The notes beneath the pieces are model-generated. The model was not told the DNA's origin, made no database searches, and saw nothing but the letters and a program-made list of their open reading frames with translations. Source: an uncultured Erysipelotrichaceae bacterium (GTDB taxonomy: Bacteria > Bacillota_I > Bacilli_A > RF39 > UBA660). From it: a DNA stretch of 12,700 bases. Below, piece after piece: positions 1 through 7,866 of this stretch. Where the stretch lies: the NCBI GenBank assembly GCA_902796215.1, contig CADBNY010000038.1, positions 1 through 12,700 of the forward strand, given 5' to 3'. The position numbers and the translations under genes were made by a program. How positions within the stretch are numbered: position 1 is the stretch's first letter; each line of letters starts with the position of its first letter.

Positions 1-683
1 GTCATTCCCTGAATATCTAATAAATAAACATCTTCCATTATTTTCTCATTAAAAACTCCCCATAAACGAACCCCTAATCCATTTTCATTAGCTAATTTAA
101 TTTCTTCTTCTGTTACCTTTTCAGCTATTGGACAAATTTGATTTCCACCAATTTTTAAAAGTTTTTCAATATTTTCTTGATTAATATGATCACTTATTAA
201 CCAAGATATTTTTATCTGATCATCAAGTTCTCGAACTTTTTTTAGTATTTCATATTCAAAAGAAGAAATATAAATAAAATCATGCTTCTTATATCTATTT
301 ATAATTTTTAATGTTTCTTCTTCTATTCCAAAAGACTTTAACTCAATAGCAAAAGTAAGATTTTTATTCAAAAACTCCTTTGCAAAATCTTCAAAAAGAA
401 CAATATGCTCTCCCTTATACCTAGAATCAAACCAAGAACCAAAATCCATTTGATATAATTGACTATATGTATAATCTTCTATTTTTCCTGTTCCATTTGA
501 TTTTTTATCAATTGTATCATCATGAAAAATAACAATTTTATTATCTTTTGTCTTTTGTAAATCTAATTCAATACCATTAGCTCCTAATTCAATGCCAAGT
601 AAGAAAGAACTCATCGTATTTTCAGGTGCATATGAAGATGCTCCTCTATGTGCATAAACAATATAATCTGAATTCTTTTTCAC
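1..683 (-). CDS. Glycerophosphodiester phosphodiesterase, 3' end cut by window
   Basis: Cytosolic GDPD-family enzyme that hydrolyses glycerophosphodiesters to glycerol-3-phosphate and an alcohol. I translated the minus strand directly: about 227 codons are present and the frame stays open to the left edge. The start is GTG at 683, chosen because GAAGGA lies 7 nt upstream (691-696) and because an ATG at 702 is out of frame. The family signature is clear: AHRGASSYAPENT at about residues 11-23 (catalytic His-Arg), GIELDLQKTKD at 37-47 (metal-binding Glu and Asp) and HDD at 54-56 (second catalytic His). There is no signal peptide or membrane segment before the HRG motif, so it is probably intracellular. 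The family is usually about 240 residues, so only a short tail is missing. It is transcribed away from mgtE. Family assignment is firm; the physiological substrate is unknown. Confidence 0.93.
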   Translation of the reverse strand, partial: MKKNSDYIVYAHRGASSYAPENTMSSFLLGIELGANGIELDLQKTKDNKIVIFHDDTIDKKSNGTGKIEDYTYSQLYQMDFGSWFDSRYKGEHIVLFEDFAKEFLNKNLTFAIELKSFGIEEETLKIINRYKKHDFIYISSFEYEILKKVRELDDQIKISWLISDHINQENIEKLLKIGGNQICPIAEKVTEEEIKLANENGLGVRLWGVFNEKIMEDVYLLDIQGM

Positions 684-727
684 AATTAAATCCTTCTTTC
701 ATAAAATATGATATTACTTTTACTACT

Positions 728-756
728 AATATAAAATAATTAATAAAAAAAATCAA
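728..756 (-). promoter_or_regulatory. Putative sigma-A promoter of the phosphodiesterase gene
   Basis: On the minus strand, TTGATT (751-756) and TATATT (728-733) are separated by exactly 17 nt, about 45 nt upstream of the GTG start. The region is nearly all A and T, so a chance match is quite possible. Confidence 0.4.
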
Positions 757-773
757 AAAAAATTATAAAAAAG

Positions 774-802
774 TTGAATTTTATTTAAAAGTGAAGTATA
801 AT
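774..802 (+). promoter_or_regulatory. Sigma-A promoter of mgtE
   Basis: TTGAAT (774-779) and a perfect TATAAT (797-802) are separated by 17 nt. Transcription would begin near 808-810, giving a leader of about 90 nt before mgtE. It is the best promoter in the divergent intergenic region. Confidence 0.8.
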
Positions 803-827
803 CATGTAACGAAAAAACCGAAGGGAG

Positions 828-881
828 TGATAAATAATATGGAACCGTGTGAAGATTATCCGTCGAAATTTAAATTTATCA
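828..881 (+). promoter_or_regulatory. Structured leader of mgtE (inverted repeat just before its RBS)
   Basis: TGATAAAT (828-835) is exactly complementary to ATTTATCA (874-881), closing a long hairpin that ends 5 nt before the mgtE ribosome binding site GGAGG (887-891). A competing shorter pairing, GATAA (829-833) with TTATC (856-860), would exclude it. The enclosed segment holds several CG dinucleotides (CCG at 845-847, CCGTCG at 860-865), unusual for this AT-rich window. I could not match it to the M-box, yybP-ykoY or another metal riboswitch consensus. A regulatory role is inferred from position and pairing only. Confidence 0.4.
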
Positions 882-925
882 TTTTTGGAGGTTATTTATG
901 GAAGAAAAAATTAGAAATTTATTAG
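839..925 (+). CDS. Possible leader peptide overlapping the mgtE start
   Basis: A 28-codon ORF starts at ATG 839 within the mgtE leader and ends at TAG 923-925, inside mgtE in another frame, so it runs across the mgtE RBS and start codon. Its N-terminus is MEPCEDYPSKF: acidic residues and two prolines in the first eight positions. A possible Shine-Dalgarno, AAGGGAG (821-827), lies 11 nt upstream, a little farther than ideal. Enterobacterial MgtL, the leader peptide of the magnesium transporter gene mgtA, also begins MEP and has an acidic/proline-rich N-terminus that destabilises ribosomes at low magnesium. A similar role here is an inference. The ORF may instead be a chance frame within a structured RNA leader. 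Confidence 0.35.
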   Translation: MEPCEDYPSKFKFIIFGGYLWKKKLEIY

Positions 926-2232
926 AAGAAAAAAATTACAAAATACTAAAAGCTGAACTATCAGAAATGAACTCAAGTGATATTGCTGATATTCTTAGTG
1001 AGTTCAACACAAAAGAAATTGTTAAATTATTTAGATTGCTAAAAAAAGACATTGCTGTTGAAGTATTTGGTTTATTTGACACAACAATATCAAAAGAAGT
1101 TTTAAATTATTTATCAGATAAAGAAGCTGTTCAACTAATAGAAGAAATGGCATCAGATGATGCTACAGATATACTAGAAGAAATGCCAGCTAATATTGTA
1201 GACAAATTGTTAAAAAAGTGTTCAGACGAAACGAGAAAAGAAATTAATAAATTATTAAATTATAAGGAAGACTCTGCGGGTTCATTAATGACAGTTGAAT
1301 ATGCAGAACTAAAATCAAATATAACAGTCGAAGAAGCAATTAAAACATTGAAAAAAAAAGTAAATGAATATGAGACAATTGATAATATATATATTGTTGA
1401 TACTTATCGAAAATTACAAGGAATTATTAAATTACAAGATCTATTATTTGCAGAAAAAAAAGATAAGATTAATTCATTAATTCATTCAATTAAATATTAT
1501 GCAACTACTTCAATGGATCAAGAAGAAGTAGCAAATATCTTTAAAAAATATGACATTACTATAATGCCCGTTGTTGATTCAGAAAAAAGACTTGTTGGGA
1601 TTATTACAATTGATGATATTGTAGACGTTTTAGAAGAAGAAGCAACAGAAGACATGAAAAAAATGGCCGCTATTATTCCAGTAGATAAACCATATAATAA
1701 AGTAACTATTTTTGAAACTTTTAAATCTAGAATACCATGGTTACTATTATTAATGGTATCTGCAACATTTACCGGTAAAATTATTCAATCATTTGAAGAC
1801 AAATTAGCAGCATGTGCTGTTCTTACTGCTTTTATTCCCATGATTATGGATACAGGAGGAAATGCTGGAGGACAAGCCTCTGTTTCAATTATTAGAGCTC
1901 TTTCACTAAATGAAGTAGAATTTAAAGATATTTTTAAAGTTGCTTGGAAAGAATTAAGAGTATCAATATGCTGTGCCATTATTTTGGCAATCTGCAATTT
2001 TATAAAAATTATATTAATTGATAAAGTTACAATTCCTGTATCATTAGTTGTATGTGCTACTTTAGCAGTCACTATCATTATTGCAAAATTAATAGGATGC
2101 ACCTTACCAATGATAGCAAAAAAATTAGGATTTGATCCAGCAGTAATGGCTAGTCCATTTATTACAACCATTGTTGACGCTTGTGCTCTACTAATCTATT
2201 TTCAAATAGCAACATCTATTTTATCAATATAA
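898..2232 (+). CDS. mgtE: Magnesium transporter MgtE
   Basis: Membrane Mg2+ channel of the MgtE family, 444 residues, a normal full length. The start is supported by GGAGG (887-891) with 6-nt spacing. The N-terminal helical superfamily domain covers about residues 1-125, rich in acidic repeats such as EEMASDDATDILEEMP (82-97). Two CBS domains follow at about 130-250. Acidic residues in these cytosolic parts bind Mg2+ and gate the pore in known homologues. The membrane domain occupies about 278-444 with some five helices. It includes the conserved segment MDTGGNAGGQ (317-326) and a final-helix Asp in TIVDAC (D427), which lines the Mg2+ pore in the family. It is a single-gene unit with its own promoter and terminator, and the leader upstream may sense magnesium. 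Confidence 0.96.
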   Translation: MEEKIRNLLEEKNYKILKAELSEMNSSDIADILSEFNTKEIVKLFRLLKKDIAVEVFGLFDTTISKEVLNYLSDKEAVQLIEEMASDDATDILEEMPANIVDKLLKKCSDETRKEINKLLNYKEDSAGSLMTVEYAELKSNITVEEAIKTLKKKVNEYETIDNIYIVDTYRKLQGIIKLQDLLFAEKKDKINSLIHSIKYYATTSMDQEEVANIFKKYDITIMPVVDSEKRLVGIITIDDIVDVLEEEATEDMKKMAAIIPVDKPYNKVTIFETFKSRIPWLLLLMVSATFTGKIIQSFEDKLAACAVLTAFIPMIMDTGGNAGGQASVSIIRALSLNEVEFKDIFKVAWKELRVSICCAIILAICNFIKIILIDKVTIPVSLVVCATLAVTIIIAKLIGCTLPMIAKKLGFDPAVMASPFITTIVDACALLIYFQIATSILSI

Positions 2233-2264
2233 AAAACTGGTTAAATAAATTTAATCAGTTTTTT
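2231..2264. terminator. Bidirectional intrinsic terminator between convergent units
   Basis: The 15-nt arms AAAAAACTGGTTAAA (2231-2245) and TTTAATCAGTTTTTT (2250-2264) pair completely with one G-U wobble around a 4-nt loop. The stem has T-runs on both strands. It begins within the mgtE stop codon and lies 3 nt from the stop of the convergent PPTase gene, so it should end both mgtE and the six-gene operon. Confidence 0.88.
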
Positions 2265-2267
2265 ATA

Positions 2268-2783
2268 TTAATTGAAAAAAAGAATATCATCATTTTTTTC
2301 ACAAAAAACAATAGAAAGATAATCATCTTTTTCAATAATATGATGAAATAAATTAATATCATCAGCTCTTATCTTTTTAAATTCGTCATCAGAAAAATCT
2401 CCCTTTAATTTAAAATATGCCTCTTTCATAACCCATTGATATCTTAAATTAAAAGAAGAATTATTCAAATAAAGACAAGCTGCCTCCTCTGAAATCTTAA
2501 AATCATCCTCAATATCTACACCAACTTCAAAATCAGATATAACACAAGCAATATAATGATTAGAATGAGAATAATTAAACTTGATACGATTATCAATAAA
2601 ATAAGGTTTACCATTATCAGCTATCTTTATCTTAGAAATATCAAAAACAATTCCTAGTTCTTTCATCATTTTTTTTAGTAAAGAATAAGCTTTTTTACTC
2701 TCATTCCTTGTAATATTTTTTGGAAAAGAAATATTATTATCAATCAAAATATCATCTTTTTTTTGAATACTTATATATATCAT
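2268..2783 (-). CDS. Sfp-type 4'-phosphopantetheinyl transferase
   Basis: Transfers the phosphopantetheine arm of CoA to a carrier-protein serine. The obvious client is the carrier domain of the A-T-C enzyme in the same operon. Counting from ATG 2783 (171 residues), the family motifs are NGKPYF (57-62), FNYSHS (69-74), GVDIE (88-92, Mg2+-binding Asp and Glu) and WVMKEAYFK (117-125, with the third metal ligand Glu). It is shorter than Sfp (about 220 residues), mainly at the ends, but all motifs are present. An upstream in-frame TTG at 2795 has no ribosome binding site. ATG 2783 follows the STAS stop codon by one base (TAA-T-ATG), so translation is probably coupled. It is the last gene of the operon. 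Family firm; client inferred from context. Confidence 0.92.
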   Translation of the reverse strand: MIYISIQKKDDILIDNNISFPKNITRNESKKAYSLLKKMMKELGIVFDISKIKIADNGKPYFIDNRIKFNYSHSNHYIACVISDFEVGVDIEDDFKISEEAACLYLNNSSFNLRYQWVMKEAYFKLKGDFSDDEFKKIRADDINLFHHIIEKDDYLSIVFCEKNDDILFFN

Positions 2784-2784
2784 A

Positions 2785-3081
2785 TTAATCTTCAATATTT
2801 AATATTTCAGAAAAACCAGTTACTTCAAATATATCCATAACATTTTCACACACATTTTTAAGAATCATTTCCCCTTGTTTATTCATAATCTTCTGCATAG
2901 AAAGTAAAACTCTAAGACCAGCAGATGAAATATAGTCAAGTTTTTCCATATCAATAATAACTTTTTCAACTCCCTCTAACTCACTAATTTTAGAATCCAA
3001 ATCAGAAGATGTATTTGTATCTAACTTTCCCTCTAATTTTATAAATAATTCTTTATCATTCTTTTTTAAATCTATTTTCAT
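2785..3081 (-). CDS. STAS-domain anti-sigma-factor antagonist (SpoIIAA/RsbV type)
   Basis: Small cytosolic single-domain protein of 98 residues, typical of the SpoIIAA/RsbV family. It carries the signature DYISSAGLRVLLS (about 49-61), in which a Ser of the SSAG motif is the expected site of phosphorylation by the cognate kinase. Unphosphorylated antagonist normally captures the kinase and frees its other partner. The start is the second ATG (3081): AGGAGG (3090-3095) lies 8 nt before it, whereas the ATG at 3087 sits only 2 nt from that site. The Shine-Dalgarno overlaps the stop of the MATE gene (TAGGAGG). It belongs to a partner switch with the RsbW-like kinase and SpoIIE-type phosphatase of the same operon, but is separated from them by the biosynthetic and export genes. 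Confidence 0.93.
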   Translation of the reverse strand: MKIDLKKNDKELFIKLEGKLDTNTSSDLDSKISELEGVEKVIIDMEKLDYISSAGLRVLLSMQKIMNKQGEMILKNVCENVMDIFEVTGFSEILNIED

Positions 3082-3093
3082 ATACATTACCTC

Positions 3094-4449
3094 CTATAAA
3101 TATTCATATCGATTTTTATATTTTAAAATAAATATAATACTAATAATAAATGCTACTAACTCTGCTACTGGCCATGCTACCCATAATCCCATTCCTTGAA
3201 ATAAATAAGATAACAAATATAAGCAAACAACTAAAACAATAAACGTTCTTGCAACAGACAAAATAGCAGATATTAAGCCATTTGAAAAAGCTGTAAAAAG
3301 TCCTGAATAAAATGTATTATACCCACAAAACATTGTTGCAAAAATAGAAACTCGAAATCCTAATTGAGTAATTTTATAGATTTCAGAACCAGGTTCAAAG
3401 AACACACATATTATTTTATCACAAAAAACAAAAGCCAGACTAATAATAAGAATAGAAATTAAGAAAATCCAACGATTACTTAATGAAAAAACTTTTTTTC
3501 TCATTTCAATATTTCCACTTCCATAATGATAACTGAATACAGGTTCAATCGCTGATATAAATCCTAAAAAAATAGATTCCATAATAAATTGAAAGTAAAA
3601 TACTACAGATAAAGAGCTTACACCAATTTCTTTATAATATTTAAAAGCTAAATGATTCATAATCATAGAAGTAACAGCCCCAGCTAAATTCGTAATCATA
3701 TCAGAAGAACCATTAAAAGAAATTTCTCCAATTTGCTTTAAATTTACTTTGCTAAAGTGTATTTCATAAGCACTTTTTTTGGCAATAATATAATAGTAAA
3801 ATGCAAATACAATAGTACTCATATATCCAATTGTAGTAGCTATAGCTGCCCCTTTAATTCCTAAATGAAACCATTTCATAAAAACATAATCCAGTACACA
3901 ATTAAGAACTCCACCAATAATAATAACAACTGCAGCAGTAACAGATTTTCCTTCTCCAATAATAAGAATTCCTAATAGAGATTGCAAAATAATAGCAATA
4001 GAAAAAGTAGTCATTATCATATAATAAGGTTTCAAATAACCAACATTTCCAGATGTAGCTCCACAAATAGCCATAATTGGTTTATGAAATACTAAACAAA
4101 GAACAGTAAGTATAATGGAAATGATTAGAGTAAAGAGCAGCACATTAGAAAATGTCTTTCCAGCTGTTTTTAAATCTCCCTCACCCACTTTTTTAACTAT
4201 AATAGCATTAGCACCAGTTCCTAACATAACACCAATTGCAATAAATAAATATAAAATTGGTAAATATAAATTAACAGTTGCTATAGCCAAATCCCCAACA
4301 AATTTTTGAATAAAATAACCATCTACCATTTGATATAAAGCAATAAATACAAAAGCAAATATACTAGGAAAAACAAATTTCATTAAAGAGAAAAAATTAA
4401 AATCCTGACTTAACTCACTATCCTCTATCTTTTCATCCTCCATAGCCAT
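3094..4449 (-). CDS. MATE family multidrug/metabolite efflux transporter
   Basis: Integral membrane antiporter of 451 residues, the usual MATE length, with about 12 hydrophobic segments after a hydrophilic N-terminus of about 20 residues. MATE-like segments include YQMVDGYFIQKFVG (39-52) at the end of helix 1, GTGANAIIVKKVGEGD (77-92) and GIKGAAIATTIGY (197-209), which starts the repeat's fourth helix region. The start ATG 4449 has AAAGGGA about 6 nt upstream, inside the last codons of the preceding gene, and the two genes are 2 nt apart. Known MATE proteins use Na+ or H+ gradients to expel cationic or amphipathic compounds. Placed directly after the A-T-C enzyme, it is the likely exporter of that enzyme's product, though a general drug pump cannot be excluded. 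Confidence 0.93.
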   Translation of the reverse strand: MAMEDEKIEDSELSQDFNFFSLMKFVFPSIFAFVFIALYQMVDGYFIQKFVGDLAIATVNLYLPILYLFIAIGVMLGTGANAIIVKKVGEGDLKTAGKTFSNVLLFTLIISIILTVLCLVFHKPIMAICGATSGNVGYLKPYYMIMTTFSIAIILQSLLGILIIGEGKSVTAAVVIIIGGVLNCVLDYVFMKWFHLGIKGAAIATTIGYMSTIVFAFYYYIIAKKSAYEIHFSKVNLKQIGEISFNGSSDMITNLAGAVTSMIMNHLAFKYYKEIGVSSLSVVFYFQFIMESIFLGFISAIEPVFSYHYGSGNIEMRKKVFSLSNRWIFLISILIISLAFVFCDKIICVFFEPGSEIYKITQLGFRVSIFATMFCGYNTFYSGLFTAFSNGLISAILSVARTFIVLVVCLYLLSYLFQGMGLWVAWPVAELVAFIISIIFILKYKNRYEYL

Positions 4450-4451
4450 AA

Positions 4452-7400
4452 TTATCCCTTTCTACTAAATATACTTGTAACAATCTTAAAAATACTATTA
4501 TTACCTTTAATTTTCTCTCTAATTTCTTTAACAGTAATATCATTTTGAGTTGTATGATGTAATAATAATTGAGTAATTCGAACAAATATATCCTTGAATT
4601 TTTCAACACTTTCCTTCTTATATCTACTAGCTGCATAATCAATCATAGTCTCAAGTCCAGCTTCACCATCTAATATTTGAATATCAAGAAGAGCCTGTGA
4701 TGCAGCTTGATTTTGTCTAACATGAATCATTTCAATATTCATATCTTCCAAGTCACCACCATCACGAATATCTTGTTGATAAAGCAAACATGCTCCATCT
4801 TCAGAAACAACTTCTGCATCTAAATCTTCATATGGATAGCAACAATATTTAATAGCACTTTGCACTTGTTCATGAACATCTCGATATAATTCACGAATAG
4901 TTAATTTATCAGTCAATTTTAAACCTACTGGCAAATCTCTAAATAATAAACCAACACTATTCATCGCATTTAAATCATCACGTCCATTATAAATCCATGT
5001 TATTTTTACATTATTTTTCTTATTATATTCAGATAAAGTAAGTAATGCAACTGTGATAAAGAATTCATTTCTACTAATCTTAAAAGTCTTTTCAATTAAA
5101 GACATTTCAATATCTTCAATATCTAATTTAGAAAATAATTCACCCATTTCATTTTCTCTTGAATCAAAATCAATTTTAGGTTTAATAGACCAATCAACAT
5201 CATCATATTTATCTTCATAATATTTACGAGCCTCATTATAAAAATCTGTATTTTGTTCTTTCTCCCTTTTATCTAATATATAATAGTAATAATCTTTATC
5301 TAATTCCATACCCATATAAGCTTTTACCATATTTGCCATTAAAATTTTAAAAGATGTTCCATCAAATAAAGAATGATGAATATCAATAAAAACATAGCCT
5401 GCTTTTTCTGTTTGGAAAACACGACAACGATACAATTTAGAATTAATAAGCTTAAATGGCATAACTAAATTATCTTTTATCTGTGAAAATTCAAATTCAG
5501 AAACATGTTCTACTCGAATTTCCTCTAACACTTCAGGAGTGTATTTTTGAACTAAATCTCCATCTTCATTAAAGTGAAAAGTAGTAAGTAAGGCTGGATG
5601 ATTTTTAAATACTTTATAAATAGCTTCTACTAAATCGTTCATATCATAAAGTGATGTATCTACTTTTAACATTGTAAATAAATTATACATAGTAGATTTT
5701 GGTGTATATAATTGATAATCAACCATATACAATTGTTCTGTTGTTAAAGGATGGGTTAATTTCTTTGACTCTTCATTCTTTTCATCAATAGATATTCCAT
5801 CATCATTAATAACAGATTCATTATATAATTTTGCAATCACTTCTGCACATCTTCCACGGAATATATGAGAAACATTAATACCTGGAAGTTTTGTTTCTAC
5901 AACAACTTCAATTGCCTTTATAGAGTCTCCTCCCATTTCATAAAAGTCATCTTTTATTCCTACTCGATCAATTCCCAAAACTTTTTCAAAAGAAGAACAT
6001 AATGTCTTTTCAAGGTCATTGGTTGGTTCTACATAATTACTTTGAAAATCTTTTGTATCTGGAATTGGTAAAGCCTTTCTATCCAATTTTCCTGTTGCTT
6101 TTAATGGAATCTCATCAACTTTCATAAAATAAGCTGGCAACATATAGTAAGGTAATCTTTTTAATAATTCCTCCCGAACTTTATCAATATCAAAAGTAAC
6201 ATCATCTTTATAATAAGCACAAATATAAGATTGATTAACTTCATTAAAACCACGAGCCGCAACCCAACTAACACCTAATACTTGTTTAACAGCAGCTTCA
6301 ATTTCAGCTGGTTCAATTCGATTACCATTAATTTTTATCATATCATTATTACGACCTAATAAAACATAATTACCATTTGCATCAAGTCTTGCTAAATCTC
6401 CTGTATGATATAAACCATTTTCTTTTGCTTTTTTCGTTTCTTCCTCTAAATTAATATAACCTCTAAAATATGGATTATCAACACAAATCTCTCCAACTTC
6501 TCCATCTTTCACTTCTACACCATTCTCATCAAGTAATTTTACTTCTAAATCAAATGGAGGTTTTCCTATAGGACAGGTTTCATAAGACTTATCAATTTTA
6601 AACATACTAACTAAGAAACATGTTTCACTCATTGTATAAGTATTAACTGCTTTCACATTTTTTATATATACATTATTAGCTGGTTCACTTCCAACAATAA
6701 TTGTTTTTAAGAAAGGACCGGTCGATCCCTTTAACATTCTTAAATACGATGGAGTTAAAAAAGTTAAAGATATTGTTTTCTCCAACATAAATTTCTTTAA
6801 AGCAATAGGGTTTTTTAATACTGTATAAGAAACAATATATAATTTTGGTTTACCAAGCTCTATTCCATTATATAAAACGTAAATAATAAATAGCATGGAA
6901 GCAATAAAATTAAGTGGAGCAACTAAAGCAGCATGTTCATCTTTACTAACAAGTGCCTCATCTTTAGAAATCATAACAGATTGAACACATCTTGGAATAT
7001 CTCCATATTCATGTAAAACTCCTTTTGGATTTCCTGTAGTACCACTTGTATATATAGCAAAACAAGCATCATGTAAATCTGCTTCTACATATCCTTCTTT
7101 TGGATCTAACTTTAATATTTCATCCCATACTTTTGTATTAATCTCTATCTTACAGTTACAATCTTCTTTAATAAATTTAACTCTTTCTTCGGCATAATTA
7201 TCCTCAACAATCGTACAAGCAGCTCCTGCTTTCCAAACACCCACTAGTGCAAGAATTGGTTGAACCCCACGAGGTAATTTAATTAAAACAAAGTCTTCTT
7301 TTCCAATTCCTTTAGAAGATAAATAATTATATACTTTGGCAGATATTTCATCTATTTTTGCATAGCTAACTCCTTTTGTATTAACATCATCAAAAAACAA

Positions 7401-7457
7401 AGGAATATTAGGACTTTTTTTTACATTTTCACTAAACTTTTTCACAAACGATAACAT
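4452..7457 (-). CDS. NRPS-like enzyme, adenylation - carrier - condensation
   Basis: Cytosolic single-module enzyme of 1001 residues, starting at ATG 7457 (GGAGG 6 nt upstream; earlier in-frame codons lack one). The adenylation domain (about 1-475) has A3 YTSGTTGNPKG (136-146), A5 TYTMSET (273-279), A7 YHTGDL (350-355), A8 GRNNDMIKINGNRIEPAEIE (368-387) and A10 KATGKLDRKALP with the catalytic Lys near 457. The carrier domain (about 480-550) has DFYEMGGDSIKAIEVV, with the phosphopantetheine Ser at 512. The condensation domain (about 565-970) has TTEQLYMVDYQL (572-583) and intact HHSLFDG (694-700). There is no thioesterase, reductase or second module. By eye, A4 reads LNFIAS where amino-acid-activating domains read FDAS, so the Asp that binds the alpha-amino group is Ile. 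The likely reaction is activation of an unusual acid and transfer to a free amine or alcohol. The product is unknown. Confidence 0.93.
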   Translation of the reverse strand: MLSFVKKFSENVKKSPNIPLFFDDVNTKGVSYAKIDEISAKVYNYLSSKGIGKEDFVLIKLPRGVQPILALVGVWKAGAACTIVEDNYAEERVKFIKEDCNCKIEINTKVWDEILKLDPKEGYVEADLHDACFAIYTSGTTGNPKGVLHEYGDIPRCVQSVMISKDEALVSKDEHAALVAPLNFIASMLFIIYVLYNGIELGKPKLYIVSYTVLKNPIALKKFMLEKTISLTFLTPSYLRMLKGSTGPFLKTIIVGSEPANNVYIKNVKAVNTYTMSETCFLVSMFKIDKSYETCPIGKPPFDLEVKLLDENGVEVKDGEVGEICVDNPYFRGYINLEEETKKAKENGLYHTGDLARLDANGNYVLLGRNNDMIKINGNRIEPAEIEAAVKQVLGVSWVAARGFNEVNQSYICAYYKDDVTFDIDKVREELLKRLPYYMLPAYFMKVDEIPLKATGKLDRKALPIPDTKDFQSNYVEPTNDLEKTLCSSFEKVLGIDRVGIKDDFYEMGGDSIKAIEVVVETKLPGINVSHIFRGRCAEVIAKLYNESVINDDGISIDEKNEESKKLTHPLTTEQLYMVDYQLYTPKSTMYNLFTMLKVDTSLYDMNDLVEAIYKVFKNHPALLTTFHFNEDGDLVQKYTPEVLEEIRVEHVSEFEFSQIKDNLVMPFKLINSKLYRCRVFQTEKAGYVFIDIHHSLFDGTSFKILMANMVKAYMGMELDKDYYYYILDKREKEQNTDFYNEARKYYEDKYDDVDWSIKPKIDFDSRENEMGELFSKLDIEDIEMSLIEKTFKISRNEFFITVALLTLSEYNKKNNVKITWIYNGRDDLNAMNSVGLLFRDLPVGLKLTDKLTIRELYRDVHEQVQSAIKYCCYPYEDLDAEVVSEDGACLLYQQDIRDGGDLEDMNIEMIHVRQNQAASQALLDIQILDGEAGLETMIDYAASRYKKESVEKFKDIFVRITQLLLHHTTQNDITVKEIREKIKGNNSIFKIVTSIFSRKG

Positions 7458-7458
7458 A

Positions 7459-7866
7459 TTAAACCTCCACATCAATATTTTTTTCTATAACCAATATATT
7501 TTTATTTTCCTTGTACATATATTCAACATTATCCATAATCTTTCTTACCATATAAATTCCAAGTCCTCCAATTTCTCGTTCTTCAGTTGGCAAAGCTACA
7601 TCCACTTCAGGAACTTCTAATGGATTAAATGGAACACCAGAATCTTCAAATAAAATTACAACCTTATTATCAATATTTTTAACTTCAATCTCCACATCAC
7701 CATCACCATTATTATAGGCATAATTAGCTATATTAGCAAATATTTCCTCAACAACTAAATCTATTTTTAATAAAAGTTTTTGATTTAAATATTCAGATAA
7801 AGATTCATGAATAAAAGATAAAACATTATCTAATTCCTCTTTTTTTGCTCTAAATGTTTTCTTCAT
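7459..7866 (-). CDS. RsbW/SpoIIAB-like anti-sigma factor serine kinase
   Basis: Cytosolic GHKL-type ATPase/kinase of 135 residues, the normal size for the HATPase_c_2 family. The ATP-binding boxes are visible: N-box EEIFANIANYAY (40-51), G1 box EDSGVPFNP (74-82) and G2 box GGLGIYMV (100-107). Such proteins phosphorylate the STAS antagonist and bind a sigma factor or other target when the antagonist is phosphorylated. The ATG overlaps the stop of the phosphatase gene (ATGA, 7863-7866), with GGAGG 9 nt upstream inside that gene. Its own stop lies 1 nt before the A-T-C start. The sigma-factor partner is not in the window, so whether it really holds a sigma factor is open. Confidence 0.92.
   Translation of the reverse strand: MKKTFRAKKEELDNVLSFIHESLSEYLNQKLLLKIDLVVEEIFANIANYAYNNGDGDVEIEVKNIDNKVVILFEDSGVPFNPLEVPEVDVALPTEEREIGGLGIYMVRKIMDNVEYMYKENKNILVIEKNIDVEV

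Noticed and set aside
684..897. M-box (ykoK) magnesium riboswitch upstream of mgtE
   Set aside because: The leader is only about 90 nt from the predicted start of transcription and has none of the conserved M-box blocks I know.
1785..2171. Antisense open frame opposite mgtE
   Set aside because: It is opposite the conserved membrane domain, has no RBS or family resemblance, and is a by-product of mgtE codon composition.
2784..2795. TTG start for the PPTase
   Set aside because: It has no Shine-Dalgarno and would overlap the STAS gene. ATG 2783 directly follows the STAS stop.
4433..4642. Small open frame over the end of the A-T-C gene and start of the MATE gene
   Set aside because: It is in a shifted frame over real coding sequence, with low-complexity translation and no family match.
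4452..7457. DltA-type D-alanine ligase
   Set aside because: DltA is a stand-alone adenylation domain of about 500 residues. This protein has fused carrier and condensation domains and lacks DltA partners DltB, DltC and DltD.
7458..7475. Six-residue N-terminal extension of the A-T-C enzyme
   Set aside because: The extension would overlap the kinase stop and has no ribosome binding site. GGAGG sits 6 nt before ATG 7457.
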